Shown: in pieces, positions 54,178-63,495 of the stretch | How the letters are laid out: each line of letters begins with the position of its first letter | Numbering within the stretch: position 1 is the first letter of the stretch | Source of the DNA: Actinopolymorpha rutila | GTDB taxonomy: Bacteria; Actinomycetota; Actinomycetes; Propionibacteriales; Actinopolymorphaceae | Assembly: GCF_013407855.1 (NCBI RefSeq) | Contig: NZ_JACBZH010000001.1 | Span: 248,001 to 312,000 of the forward strand | Direction of reading: 5' to 3' | DNA length: 64,000 nt | Made by a program: the position numbers and the translations under genes | Notes under the pieces: model-generated | The model's database searches: none | What the model saw: the letters and a program-made list of their open reading frames with translations, nothing else | What the model was told of the DNA's origin: nothing

Positions 54178-55129
54178 ACAGCACGTCGCTCTGACCACCT
54201 CGACCGTGACGCCGACCAATAGCGCGACTGGAACCGAACATCGTCGCCTCGGGATGGCCAGCAAGCTGTGGCACCCGACGGCAGGACGGGTGGATCCTGC
54301 CCTAGTGGTGCTGGTCACCGACGAGGGTGAGCTCAGCGGCGTGGTGCACTAGGACGGCGCCGCCCGCGGTGACGCACGCTTCGCGATCGTGACGATGCGC
54401 TTCTTGGCGCCGTTCCTGTCGTGTGTCGAGACCTCCGGCCTCTGGATCGCTGGGAAGCTTAGGTGGGCAGGGCGACCTGTCTCAGGACGTTTCAGCGCCA
54501 AACTGCTGGTCGTCGCCACGTTGTTGGTCGTCGCCGAGGTCGCGGTCGTCGACGTCGAAGTGACGCTGGCGGTCTGCGAGTGGTTCGGCATCCCGGTACG
54601 GTCCGAGGCGGTCGCCCTGGCTTCCCCGCGCCGCGGCAGGGAATGGTCGCCCGTCCGGGACGTGGCGGGTGCCAGGGCGACCACCACGTCAACAGGAGCA
54701 GTGGTCCGGCAGCACTGCGAGGCAGATGGCGAGTCCGCTCGGGTGCCCGTACGGTCGGCGGACCCGCCCCGCTGCCTCCAACGGAGAGGTTTCCTCGGCC
54801 TGCTGCGGATCCAACCTGCCAGGCCCCGTCACTGTCATGAGCGCCATCCGCAGCGGCTCCTGGCGCAGCGGCGGCTCCGGCCAGAAAGGGCCCCGAACTC
54901 CTGTAGTCTCCGGGAGATGATCGGCCCGGGTGGCTCTCGCCAAGGCTTCGGCCGCGAAGCGTGCACCTTACTTACCTAGCTGGGGCCGGTGCAGGTGGCC
55001 GGGGCGATCGCAGAACCGGGATGGGTCACAGAAAGGTCGGAGGGTTTGGCCGGTGTCCTCGTTTTGTCCGGGGAGAGCGGTGGCCCGTAGCCTGTCCCGG
55101 CGCGGTGGGCAGCTTGGCTGTCCTCTCCG
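54178..55129. other. No supported gene
   Basis: Overlapping frames on both strands show no recognisable protein. A GGCCCCGAACTC.TGTAG.CTC segment (54889-54911) recurs at 60875-60897, in both cases with a TAGnCT box. Otherwise nothing is seen. Confidence 0.4.
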
Positions 55130-55350
55130 ATCTGGCCCGTGGTCCCTCCGGCGGCGCCGTACCGGTCGATGAACTGCATCGCCGGCGCGAGGTCAAGGGT
55201 GTCGAGGGCATCACTGCACTCCCAGGCGGCCCAGGCCAATTCCTGCTCTGGTGGCCGACGAACATGTCGACCCAGCCGAGGAGCGCCACGATCCGCCCGT
55301 CGCACAACAACACGTTGCCGCGGTAGAAGTCCGCATGCAGGGGCTGGTGG
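55130..55350 (-). pseudogene. Phosphotransferase (APH-type) C-terminal relic
   Basis: Reads LHADFYRGNVLLCDGRIVALL, the catalytic loop of an APH-type kinase, then GWVDMFVG where the family has DW(D/E)EMFVG, then after a frame change near 55250 PEQELAWAAWECSDALDTL and MQFIDRYGAAGG. The metal-binding Asp is Gly. The N-terminal half is missing. Confidence 0.7.
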
Positions 55351-55811
55351 TTGGTCCGGGTGTTGCCCCTGACCAGATCGGCTGTTGCTAAGTGGCAGCC
55401 TGAGGCTTGGTTTCGTTGCTGTGGCTGCAGTTTGTTGCCGAGCAGGCGTAGACGGTGCAGTGGTGCAGGGAACCCGTCGTTCCGGCCGAGGTCTGCCGCC
55501 GCTGGGACGATCCGGCTGGTGGGTCCGTGCCGATTACTCGGGCCGGTCGGCCGGTGGCCGGCCTCGCCCCAACCCCGGTTCCGGGGCCGGCCCCCGACTG
55601 GCGTGGTCGTCGGGATTGTGGGTCGCCGAATGTCCTTATGTGGTTGGTCTTTGGGCCAGGCATGTGGCCCTCGGAGGTTCCCGCCAAGGTGGGTTGGCCA
55701 GTGAACGAGCCGGGCGCACCCATTGCCGTGCTGAGTCACACGCCGCCTCGGTCCGCATCGGGTGCGACGGGTCCTGCCCGGGGCGGATGTGGGCATCTGG
55801 TCGTGTCTTAG
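55351..55811. other. No supported gene
   Basis: 461 bases up to the left end of IS1380 copy 2. No frame is convincing; GTG-led fragments (VPITRAGRPVAGL) resemble the end of an antitoxin-like protein but are too short to call. Confidence 0.4.
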
Positions 55812-57494
55812 CCCGGATTCACCGATGGGCGTGGTGGTGTGAGCGTGGCGTGAGGAGCGGATGCCCTTGTGTGTTGGAGGATCGGACTTGTCGAAGGTCG
55901 AAACTCTGGCACTACGAAGGGCATCCGCAAGATGCAACTGTCTCACACGTTCGCGGCGACTTCGGCGGTGTTCGACGAGCCGAATCTGGTGTCGTCGGCA
56001 GGCCTGGTCCCGGTGATGGGGCTGGCGGAGTCGGCTGGGTTGGCCGACCTTGTCGATGCATGTCTGAGCGTGCCGACCGATAAAGGTGCCAACGCCGGCT
56101 CGAAGGTGGCGTCGCTGGTGGGTGGGATGGTCGCCGGGGCGGACAGCATCGACGACATGGCGCTGCTCCGCCATGGTGGGATGGGCCGGGTCTTCACCGG
56201 CACCTATGCGCCGTCGACGCTGGGGTCGTTCCTGCGCTCGTTCACCTTCGGCCACGTCCGCCAGCTCGATGCGGTCGCCTCGCGGCTGCTGACCGGGCTG
56301 GCGACCAGGACGCCGCTGGTGGCCGGGATCAACGGCATCAATGACTACGCGGTCGTCGACATCGACGACACGATCGTCGAAGTCCACGGGTATGCCAAGC
56401 AGGGGGCGGGGTTCGGCTACTCCGGAGTGCGCGGCCTGAACGCCCTGCTGGCCACGCTCACCACCGGGCAGACCGCACCGGTGATCGTGGCGCAGCGGCT
56501 CCGCAAAGGCTCCTGCGGCTCCGCACGCGGCGCGAAACGCCTGGTTCGTGACGCGTTGAAGACCGTGAAGACCCTCCGAGGCGCCGGCACCGAAGAGTCG
56601 TCTGCGGCCCCTGTGCTCGTGCGGGCGGACTCGGCGTTCTATGGCCGGCCCACCATCGCCGCCGCTGTCGGCGCGGGCGCGCAGGTGTCGGTCACCGTCC
56701 GCCTGGACACGCCCGTGAAGAAGGCCATCGCCACCATCGCTGACGACGCGTGGCACACGATCGAGTACCCGCACGCGGTCTATGACGAGACCACCGACTG
56801 CTGGATCTCCCGGGCTCAGGTCGCAGAGCTACCGTTCACCGCCTTCAGCGGGAAGAAGAAGGCCGACCAGGTGCCCGGCCGGCTGGTGGTCCGCCGCATC
56901 CCCGACCTCAACACCACACCCGGGCAGGACGGCCTGTTCGACGTGTGGCGGTTCCACGCCTTCTTCACCACCGTGCCCACCCAGGCGATGGACACCGTGA
57001 CCGTGGACAAGACCCACCGAGCCCACGCGATCATCGAACAAGTCCATGCCGACCTGAAGAACTCAGCCCTGGCGCACCTGCCCTCGGGCCGGTTCGCCGC
57101 GAACGCCGCCTGGCTCGTCCTGGCCGTGATGGCGTTCAACCTGACCCGCGCCGCGGCCACTCTCACCGGGCCGGCGCTGGCCCGCGCGACCACGGCCACG
57201 ATCCGCCGCAAGCTGATCGCCGTCCCCGCACGCATCGCGCACTCCGCCCGACGGATCACGCTGCACCTGCCGACCGCCTGGCCGTGGGAAACCGCGTGGA
57301 CACGCCTGTTCACCCACGCCTGCGGGCCACCCACCCCGGCAACAACCTGACCACCCAGCCTCCTACGGCGCGAACCGGAACCCCGAACGTGGACACCTGG
57401 CAACCAGGCCAGGCGAAAGCGCCTGCCCCCAACCACAGCCCAGCAGCAACGCGCCCCCGGAAACGATCACCTACAGCCCATCGGTGGATTCGGG
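55812..57494 (+). mobile_element. IS1380-family insertion sequence, copy 2
   Basis: 1,683 bases with the same inverted ends as copy 1 and CTTAG on both sides (55807-55811 and 57495-57499). The two copies encode the same protein throughout. The lack of divergence implies recent duplication. Confidence 0.88.
55932..57350 (+). CDS. IS1380-family transposase, copy 2
   Basis: The 472-residue product is identical to that of copy 1 (48408-49826) throughout. Intact reading frame, same start (MQLSHTFAATS). Either copy could mobilise the other and the DNA between. Confidence 0.92.
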   Translation: MQLSHTFAATSAVFDEPNLVSSAGLVPVMGLAESAGLADLVDACLSVPTDKGANAGSKVASLVGGMVAGADSIDDMALLRHGGMGRVFTGTYAPSTLGSFLRSFTFGHVRQLDAVASRLLTGLATRTPLVAGINGINDYAVVDIDDTIVEVHGYAKQGAGFGYSGVRGLNALLATLTTGQTAPVIVAQRLRKGSCGSARGAKRLVRDALKTVKTLRGAGTEESSAAPVLVRADSAFYGRPTIAAAVGAGAQVSVTVRLDTPVKKAIATIADDAWHTIEYPHAVYDETTDCWISRAQVAELPFTAFSGKKKADQVPGRLVVRRIPDLNTTPGQDGLFDVWRFHAFFTTVPTQAMDTVTVDKTHRAHAIIEQVHADLKNSALAHLPSGRFAANAAWLVLAVMAFNLTRAAATLTGPALARATTATIRRKLIAVPARIAHSARRITLHLPTAWPWETAWTRLFTHACGPPTPATT

Positions 57495-57539
57495 CTTAGG
57501 GCTTCCGGTTCGTCCGGTTCGGGGTATGACGGCAGGCGC

Positions 57540-58749
57540 TTACGTGGTAGCGGTCTCGTCCCAGTCGGTGCGGTGGTCCCAGATCCAGCGGAAGGGGTCG
57601 CGATCGCCGCGGAACATTGCCTTCATGGCCAGCGGCATGGTCGCGTCGCGCAACACGCGGCCGATTGGTCCGGCCGTCTTGCCGGAACCGTTGCGACGGC
57701 CCTGGGTCACGATCTGCTCGACCCTGGGCCGCCGCGCTGCTTCGAACGTTCCGAAGGCTGCGGCCGGGTCCGACTGATCGCGCAGTGCCCTGCCGAGCAC
57801 GACCGCATCCTCGATCGCGAGGGAGGCGCCCTGGCCCGCGGACGGGGAGACCGCGTGGGCGGCGTCACCGACCAACACCGTGCGGCCGCGGTGCCAGGCC
57901 GGAACCGAGGGCATGTCGTAGGTGACCCATCCGGTCGTGATCTGTTCGGTGTTGTCGATCGCTGCGAGCGCCGGTACGTCGTCGTCACGGAACAGTTCGC
58001 GCAACTGTGCCCGCCATACGTCGGCAGGGACGGCAGCGAGTTCGGCCGGGTCCGGCTCCTCTCGCCGAGGCGGGTTGGCGAACCACCAGACGTCGCCGTT
58101 CGGGTGCCCGACGTAGCCGAAGAAGCAGCGTTTGCCGAAGACGAGGTGGTTCACGCCTGGTTCGATCCCCAGGTTCAGCCCCCGGGCGTAGCCGGCGGTG
58201 TTGAGGAACCCGACGTACCGGGGCCGAGGCGCCGTGGGATCGATCAGGGTGCGAACGACCGACCGGATGCCGTCCGCGCCCACGAGTACATCGCCCTCGG
58301 CGGTCGTGCCGTCGGTGAAGTGGGCACGAACGTGGTTGCCGGTGTCGTCGATGTTGACCAGGCGCTTGCCGCGGATGATTGGGATACCGCGGGTGGTGGC
58401 CTCCTCGACCAGGGCGGCGCACAGGTCGGGGGGGGGGGGGGGTAAGAGTGATGGCGCGGGTGCCGTCAGCCAGTGCGCCGCCTTGCGGGAAGTCGGCGAG
58501 CACGCGGCCGCGGCCGTTGGTGATGACCATCCGTGGAGTGGCGAAGCCACGGTCGAGCACGGCGTCGTCCATATCGAGCGTTCGGAGGGCGGAGATCCCG
58601 TTGAGCGCGAGACCGAGGAAGGCGCCAATGCCGTCGGCGTTCGTGTCGTATGCCTCGTAGATGACCGGGTCGAGACCTGCACGCTGCAGGGCGACAGCCG
58701 TGACCGGTCCGGCGATCCCGGCGCCGATCACAAGGGCGGTGCGTGGCAT
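57540..58749 (-). pseudogene. FAD-dependent monooxygenase, out of frame at a 15-base C tract
   Basis: An aromatic hydroxylase-like flavoprotein: VIGAGIAGPVTAVALQRAGL at residues 6-25, LVGADGIRSVVRTL in the middle and RTVLVGDAAHAVSPSAGQGA near residue 285, then a regular family end. The frame is interrupted at a run of 15 C (coding strand) at 58428-58442: ITLT before it and DLCAALVEEA after it are in different frames. With 14 (or 17) C the gene would be 403 codons and whole. Divergent from a MarR gene with a palindromic operator. Confidence 0.85.
58428..58442. repeat. Homopolymer run of 15 G (C on the coding strand)
   Basis: The longest single-base run noticed in the window, inside the monooxygenase frame. 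Such tracts slip during replication and are also sites of sequencing error. Confidence 0.95.
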
Positions 58750-58806
58750 GGGTTCGGTGCTCCGTTCGTTCGAGGAGATCCGTGGTAGTCAGGTCCAGAT
58801 CCCGAG

Positions 58807-58834
58807 ATTGTTTCGTTCGATCGAACGAAACAAT
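58807..58834. promoter_or_regulatory. 28-bp perfect palindrome, probable MarR operator
   Basis: ATTGTTTCGTTCGA followed by its exact complement. It lies 17 bases before the MarR gene start and 57 bases before the monooxygenase start, covering the -35 area of the rightward promoter (-10-like TAGGAT at 58840-58845). Autorepression and control of the monooxygenase by the MarR protein are inferred. Confidence 0.8.
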
Positions 58835-58851
58835 GCGTTAGGATCCTCACC

Positions 58852-59334
58852 ATGTCAACCGACAAACCCCGAGCGTCCCGCCGGCAGCTACTGGCCGATC
58901 TGATGCAGGCCGGCCGGGAACAGAGCAACGCGATCGTGATGTACCACAGCGCCGTTGCCACCCGGCTCGGCCTGAGTACGACCGATGAGAAGATCCTCGA
59001 CCTGCTCGAGCGGGAGGGGCCCCTCACCGCGGGTCAGCTTGTCGAGCGGACCCGGCTGGCTCCTTCCTCCATCACGGCGGCGATCGACCGGCTGCAGCGC
59101 GGCGGTTTCGCCCGCCGCCGGCCGTACGCCAAGGATCGGCGCCGGGTCACCGTGGAGCTATGCCACGAGGGTCTGAGGGGGGCGCCGGACCTCTTCGCCG
59201 ACCTGACACGTCGGCTCAAGAAGCTGTACGCCAGCTACAACGACGACGAGTTGGCCGCGGTACTCCGTTTCATGCGAGAGGCCACGATCGCTCAGCGAGC
59301 CGCCACCGAGGAGCTCACCAAGCCAAGTGCATAA
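58852..59334 (+). CDS. MarR family transcriptional regulator
   Basis: A 160-residue winged-helix regulator: helices with SNAIVMYHSAVATRLGLS, the recognition region LTAGQLVERTRLAPSSITAAI and the wing FARRRPYAKDRRRVTVEL (about residues 85-105). ATG 58852 with GGATCC before it is weak as a ribosome site; transcription may start close to the ATG. Divergent from a flavin monooxygenase, a common pair for sensing aromatic or oxidative compounds. Confidence 0.9.
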   Translation: MSTDKPRASRRQLLADLMQAGREQSNAIVMYHSAVATRLGLSTTDEKILDLLEREGPLTAGQLVERTRLAPSSITAAIDRLQRGGFARRRPYAKDRRRVTVELCHEGLRGAPDLFADLTRRLKKLYASYNDDELAAVLRFMREATIAQRAATEELTKPSA

Positions 59335-60048
59335 CCCCGTACTACTCAGTCCGTGGGCGCCGTTGACGAAGAAGGCCTGGGAAGCCGCCGGCTTCGCGAC
59401 TGGCGCCTTCGCGGTAGCAGTCCAGCTGGTGTGGGGTGGCGCCGTGGGCGACGGCGCGGGCTGTGGGAACGGGCCCGGGGCCTCGAGGTGCCGGGTGCTG
59501 GTGAGATCCGGTAGTCCAGAGCTGAGATGACGGCGCCCGCCCATTCCTCACAATCCCGGCGGACACCTTTCGCCCGAATCCGGGCGCACCGGAAGATCGC
59601 GGCTCGCGCCTACCGCTAACCGGTATGCCAACGTGCCAGAGGGCCTGCCCAGCAGATGGCGGTTCGCCGTCACGACGCGGGCTCCGCCGCGACAGATGCT
59701 TGCGGATGACGGAGCTCACCCTCTCGACCAGGATGCAGAGGTCGAAGAAATGAGAACTTTCCAGCGCACCGGCACCGCGGTCGTCACGACGATCACGGAC
59801 CGCGCTACGCACCAGAACGTGACCCGGTCCACCCACCGTCGGCGCACGCTTCCGCCGGCGCGGGAATCCCTTGCACCGTTGCCCACCACGGTGCCGGCGC
59901 TGGAGACCTCGGATCAGAACCTGACCGCGCCGGTCGTCACCACCCGACCCTGCCGGCACCACAGACCTGCGCGTCGCGCGCTCCCTCGCACTCGACGCCG
60001 TTCTCGACGACGTTTCCGACACTGAGGGAAGGGACTGAGGAGCCCGCC
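59335..60048. other. No supported gene; short relics
   Basis: 714 bases with frames in several registers and no family match. Near 59960-60030 a stretch of plus-strand codons reads TTDLRVARSLALDAVLDD and stops, with no start upstream, suggesting the end of a lost gene. Confidence 0.35.
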
Positions 60049-60225
60049 ATGTCTGACCACCAGCGAGCGATCGAACTCTCCCAGGCCGAGTGCCTGCATG
60101 TGCGGATCCACCTGCAACTCGTCCACGGCCGCCGCCTCACGACCCAGCCGTCAACCACGACCACACATCACGCCGACGGAAAGCTCCTCGCCCCGGCCGA
60201 CTGGCTGTGGACGCAGCTGCCGTGA
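60049..60225 (+). CDS. Small hypothetical protein
   Basis: A 58-residue frame starting MSDHQRAIELSQAECLHVRI and ending DWLWTQLP, with a GAGGAG ribosome-binding site 6 bases before ATG. Several His residues (HHADG) and a Thr-rich stretch. No family recognised. Confidence 0.5.
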   Translation: MSDHQRAIELSQAECLHVRIHLQLVHGRRLTTQPSTTTTHHADGKLLAPADWLWTQLP

Positions 60226-61022
60226 GCATGCCGGTCGGGACCGTTGCGTCGACCTCAGCGGCATCGCACAGTGTGCACTGGGTCGACCCCCCTGGCCTCG
60301 AACTGCGTATGTCCAGTCACAATCCTTGAACCCACGTCCGCCGTCAACCTTCGACGTGATCGCGCAGGCATGCGGCGCCACGTCCGGACGAGATTGCCGC
60401 CGTAACCAGTAGGGCCTCATTTCGTTAGTACAGCTAGCGTCGGTGCTGTGCAGGCCTGGCCGATGGTCGCCCCCGCTGATGGCCCGACCGAGCACTTACC
60501 GACGCCGCCAGCGTTCCCACCCCCTGGGAACGCCGGGTCACGCTGCCGCCCAGCGGGCGGGTTCCCCGAACCTGGGGCTCCGCTCGCGGGCGGCGGGTGA
60601 CGCTGACCACCGGCCCTGGCCGGATGAGCGGACCCATGTGAGCGGCGGACCGTCCTCCGTGCAGGCCCGCGACCTTCCGCAGTGCCCCGCCACACCCTCG
60701 GACATGGCTAGGGCGGGGCGCCATCTTCGGGCTCACCTGGCGGTACGGCGATCGGCGCTCTGCTTCAGCCCTCCCGCAACGGAACCCGCGGCGGGCGTGA
60801 CCTGCGGCGCTACCGGATCAAGATTGCCATTGCGCGTAGGTGCTTGCTTGTGAAGCCGTCACTCGCGAGCGAACGGCCCCGAACTCTTGTAGCCTCGCCG
60901 ACGGTCGCCCCATTCGCCCATATCACGGCTCGATGACTTCGCATGGTCAGAGGTTGATTGCTGGCCGAGGTCGAACCGTGTGATGACGCGGGACGGGTCT
61001 TGGGGCGAGTAGATTCCTGGCC
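60226..61022. other. No supported gene
   Basis: 797 bases; no family-like frame on either strand. Contains the second copy of the GGCCCCGAACTC.TGTAG.CTC motif at 60875-60897. A -10-like TAGATT at 61010-61015 serves the following gene. Confidence 0.4.
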
Positions 61023-61478
61023 GTGAGCAACGATCTTCCCAACATTTTGTATGAATATATTGGTCGTGTTGTCGTGAAGGCGGCCGAACTCGAACGGGCG
61101 CTGGCGGAGGTGTATACCACCCTCACGCTCGGACCGCCGGACGGCACGACAGCAGAGGACGAGCGTCGAGCGTTCGTCAAGACATGGGCGAGCAAGCCCG
61201 GCACATTGCTGGTCGCAGAAATGCAGAAGCCCGACGCAGGAGTCCCCGGACACCGCCGTAACGAGTTTGACGAATACCTGGGCGACGTGACCACAGCGCT
61301 GGACTCAAGGCACGGCGTCGCGCATGTCGGCGAGACCGAGGCAACACTGATGGAGCAGGTGGCCACTCTCAGCCGGCTCGTCCACTGGGCGTACATCTGG
61401 CTCGGTCGGTTCGAGGCCGAATGGCTCAGTGGTCGCCTACCGGCTCGCCCACAGCTTGGCGACGAGGCGACGCGTTAG
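61023..61478 (+). CDS. Hypothetical protein
   Basis: A 151-residue mostly helical protein (YIGRVVVKAAELERALAEVY, SRLVHWAYIWLGRFEAEWL) of no recognised family. The GTG start is 7 bases after a TAGATT box (61010-61015), giving a probable leaderless message. Lower GC than the core genes, in keeping with acquired DNA. Confidence 0.65.
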   Translation: MSNDLPNILYEYIGRVVVKAAELERALAEVYTTLTLGPPDGTTAEDERRAFVKTWASKPGTLLVAEMQKPDAGVPGHRRNEFDEYLGDVTTALDSRHGVAHVGETEATLMEQVATLSRLVHWAYIWLGRFEAEWLSGRLPARPQLGDEATR

Positions 61479-61771
61479 TCAGCCCGGTGCACGTGACCGT
61501 GCGGCGGTAGTGGGCGTTGAGGGACTCGACGCTGTCCACCGCGGCGGCCGAGCTGGCAACCGCCTTCGCCACCAGGCCGACAGTGCAGCCGGACTTCAGA
61601 GACCGGCTGCTCGGCGAAACTCGCAGCTTCGGGGCCATCGCGGGGCCACGCGTGGTGGGTCTCTGGCCGATCTCACAGGCTGGTGCGGCCTCGTTCCGAG
61701 CCGGGAGCTGGGTTCGGTGGCTGTGGTGCGATCTATGGTCGCGGCCGGGCACCGTTGTTGATGGGGATGGG
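61479..61771. other. Possible short IS256-family transposase relic
   Basis: On the minus strand a fragment reads AAAVDSVESLNAHYRRTV, close to the TTNAVESLNARYRRAV segment near the C-terminus of IS256-family transposases. No flanking transposase sequence is recognisable and the fragment is small. Confidence 0.35.
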
Positions 61772-62737
61772 GTGGTCGTGGTGGTCCCGGCACCGCGGAC
61801 GCTGTCGGGGGAGCAGCACCCGTCGCCGCAGGACCTCGAGCACGACTATGGGCTCCGGGTCGCAGCTCTCCTTCCGTGTGCTGGCGGGTTCGAGAGTGAC
61901 TGCTGGGTCGCTGACGATCGCTGGTTCGTGAAGCGGTGGCGGGGTAGTGAGCCTCCGGCCCGTCTGGGGCTGCTTGAGGAGCTGGGTACTGCGGGAATGC
62001 CGGTGCCGGCTCCGATTCGCACGCTCAATGGTGAGTTCTACACAGCATCGGGCCCGCGGCCGTACGCGGTGTTCCCGTTCGTCCGAGGACGTGAGGCGGT
62101 CGATGATGACTGGCGGCTGACGGCGGAGGCACTGAAGAGCGTGCATGACCTTGCCGGTGTCGACCTTCCAGCGACCACGATGGACGAGCCGGAGATCTGG
62201 CAGCTGCGAGAACGGCTGGACCATCCGTGGATCAGGGACCGCAGACGCGAGGTAGCGGCAAGCATCTACCGCCTGGAGGCCACGATCGAGCGAGCGAGGG
62301 CAAAGGTGGTGCGGCACGTCGTGTGCCACCGTGACTTCGGCGGGTCGAATCTCCTCATCGATGGCGGCCAGGTGGTGGCCATCCTGGACTGGGCGCAGGC
62401 TGTGCTCGGCCCGCGCGAGCACGACGTCTGGATGGCCGCCGAAGGTCGACACGGCTCGTCGTTCCTGGCTGCCTACGGCGCTAACGATCTCGACGTCGAT
62501 CACATCGAGTACGCCCTGCTTGCACGTGCGCTGCGCGACATGGCCGGTCGCGTCCTGCAGGAGGTGGACAGGCCTGGGGTGGACACCTGGGGGTTCGACC
62601 GGATCGCCAGGCTCGACCGCGACCTGGCGATGTTCGGCCCGTACTGCACCGGGAGAGCTACTCCTGGCCGCAGTTGTAGGGTCGCCAATGTCGGCAGCCC
62701 TCGTCGCCCCGGCAGGGGAGGGGCGGGCGGCGTCTAA
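61772..62737 (+). CDS. Aminoglycoside phosphotransferase-family protein
   Basis: A 321-residue kinase-like protein: GGFESDCWVADDRWFVKRWRG gives a Gly-rich loop and ATP-anchoring Lys (N-lobe, about residues 33-55), PYAVFPFVRGREAVD the hinge, VVCHRDFGGSNLLID the catalytic loop (near residue 185) and VAILDWAQAVLGP the metal-binding Asp (near 206). The start GTG is preceded by GGGGATGGG. Upstream residues in the same frame have nothing in common with the family, so a longer start is unlikely. Substrate unknown. Confidence 0.8.
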   Translation: MVVVVPAPRTLSGEQHPSPQDLEHDYGLRVAALLPCAGGFESDCWVADDRWFVKRWRGSEPPARLGLLEELGTAGMPVPAPIRTLNGEFYTASGPRPYAVFPFVRGREAVDDDWRLTAEALKSVHDLAGVDLPATTMDEPEIWQLRERLDHPWIRDRRREVAASIYRLEATIERARAKVVRHVVCHRDFGGSNLLIDGGQVVAILDWAQAVLGPREHDVWMAAEGRHGSSFLAAYGANDLDVDHIEYALLARALRDMAGRVLQEVDRPGVDTWGFDRIARLDRDLAMFGPYCTGRATPGRSCRVANVGSPRRPGRGGAGGV

Positions 62738-62981
62738 CGGGAGACCGGAACCGTTCGTTGTCGGTCGCAAGAGCACCCCGGGCGACGGTCAGGGGAGTCC
62801 GCTCCTGGTCCGCGGTGGATGACGTGCCCGAAGGCGTCGCAACGCTAGCTGTCAAAGGTTCATGGCGGTTGGCCGTTATTGGACGGAACTCGTTGTGGGG
62901 AACCTCTGTCGCGGTAGTTAGCAATGCTGACATTCTCAGCCTCCCCAGCGGCGTCGCCGCTTTGCTGAGGTGGGGCATCGG

Positions 62982-63212
62982 ATGTCGGCTTCGGTTTCGT
63001 CGCGTCGTCGTCGGTCTTGGTGAGTACCGGTGCCGGCCGGCACTCCTACCCGTGGTTGGCGGCGGTGGTTGACCTTCTCCACGGTGCTGTTGGTGGCGCT
63101 GGGTCTTGTCGGGGTGGATGTGCCGGCCGATCTGGCTGGGCTGGCTCCGGCGGTTGCGGAAGCGGCGACCGCGCCGGCGGGTGCGGAGTATGTGCCGCTG
63201 GCTAGCCGTTAG
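62982..63212 (+). pseudogene. Truncated secreted protein start
   Basis: A frame MSASVSSRRRRSW, a TGA at 63021-63023, then in the same frame RGWRRWLTFSTVLLVALGLV, VAEAATAPAGAEYVPLASR and TAG. This is a typical long actinobacterial signal peptide followed by EYVPLASR, the entry of many secreted or RHS-type repeat proteins, but the mature part is missing. Confidence 0.55.
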
Positions 63213-63222
63213 GAGTCAAAGT

Positions 63223-63495
63223 ATGGCTGATCCATGGAAGGAGTGGCTAGGAAAGCATCTACTGGACCTTGGCTACGGTGGACGCGGCTGGGATATCCTC
63301 ATCTTCGTCGCTCTGTCCGGTGCTGGTTTGGGCGCTCTCCTGGGCGGTCTATTTGGCGGTATGGGCATTGGTATTGCCGTCGGTTTCCTGTGTGGATCCG
63401 GCCTGAATATCGCGTTGGTCGTGTGGGCACTTAGACGTAGGAGGGTTAGCTCCCTTCCGCCAACTCACAGGTCGTCCCCGCCTAGAGATGAATGA
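63223..63495 (+). CDS. Small membrane protein
   Basis: A 90-residue protein with two hydrophobic, Gly-rich helices (WDILIFVALSGAGLGALLGG and GIGIAVGFLCGSGLNIALVV) and a basic tail. AGGAG lies 8 bases before the ATG. Its stop overlaps the next start by four bases (ATGA). Unknown function; its place after a truncated secreted protein would fit an immunity protein of a toxin system, which is speculative. Confidence 0.65.
   Translation: MADPWKEWLGKHLLDLGYGGRGWDILIFVALSGAGLGALLGGLFGGMGIGIAVGFLCGSGLNIALVVWALRRRRVSSLPPTHRSSPPRDE

Larger units (their letters stand above)
48288..57494. mobile_element. Potential composite transposon bounded by two IS1380 copies
   Basis: The two identical elements lie in the same orientation 7,524 bases apart with 5.8 kb of cargo: a ZIP-like transporter, an interrupted phosphotransferase carrying an IS256 element, a dihydrofolate-reductase-like protein and a phosphotransferase relic. 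Both outer ends have CTTAG. Whether the cargo moved as a unit or two independent insertions occurred cannot be told from this window alone. Confidence 0.5.
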
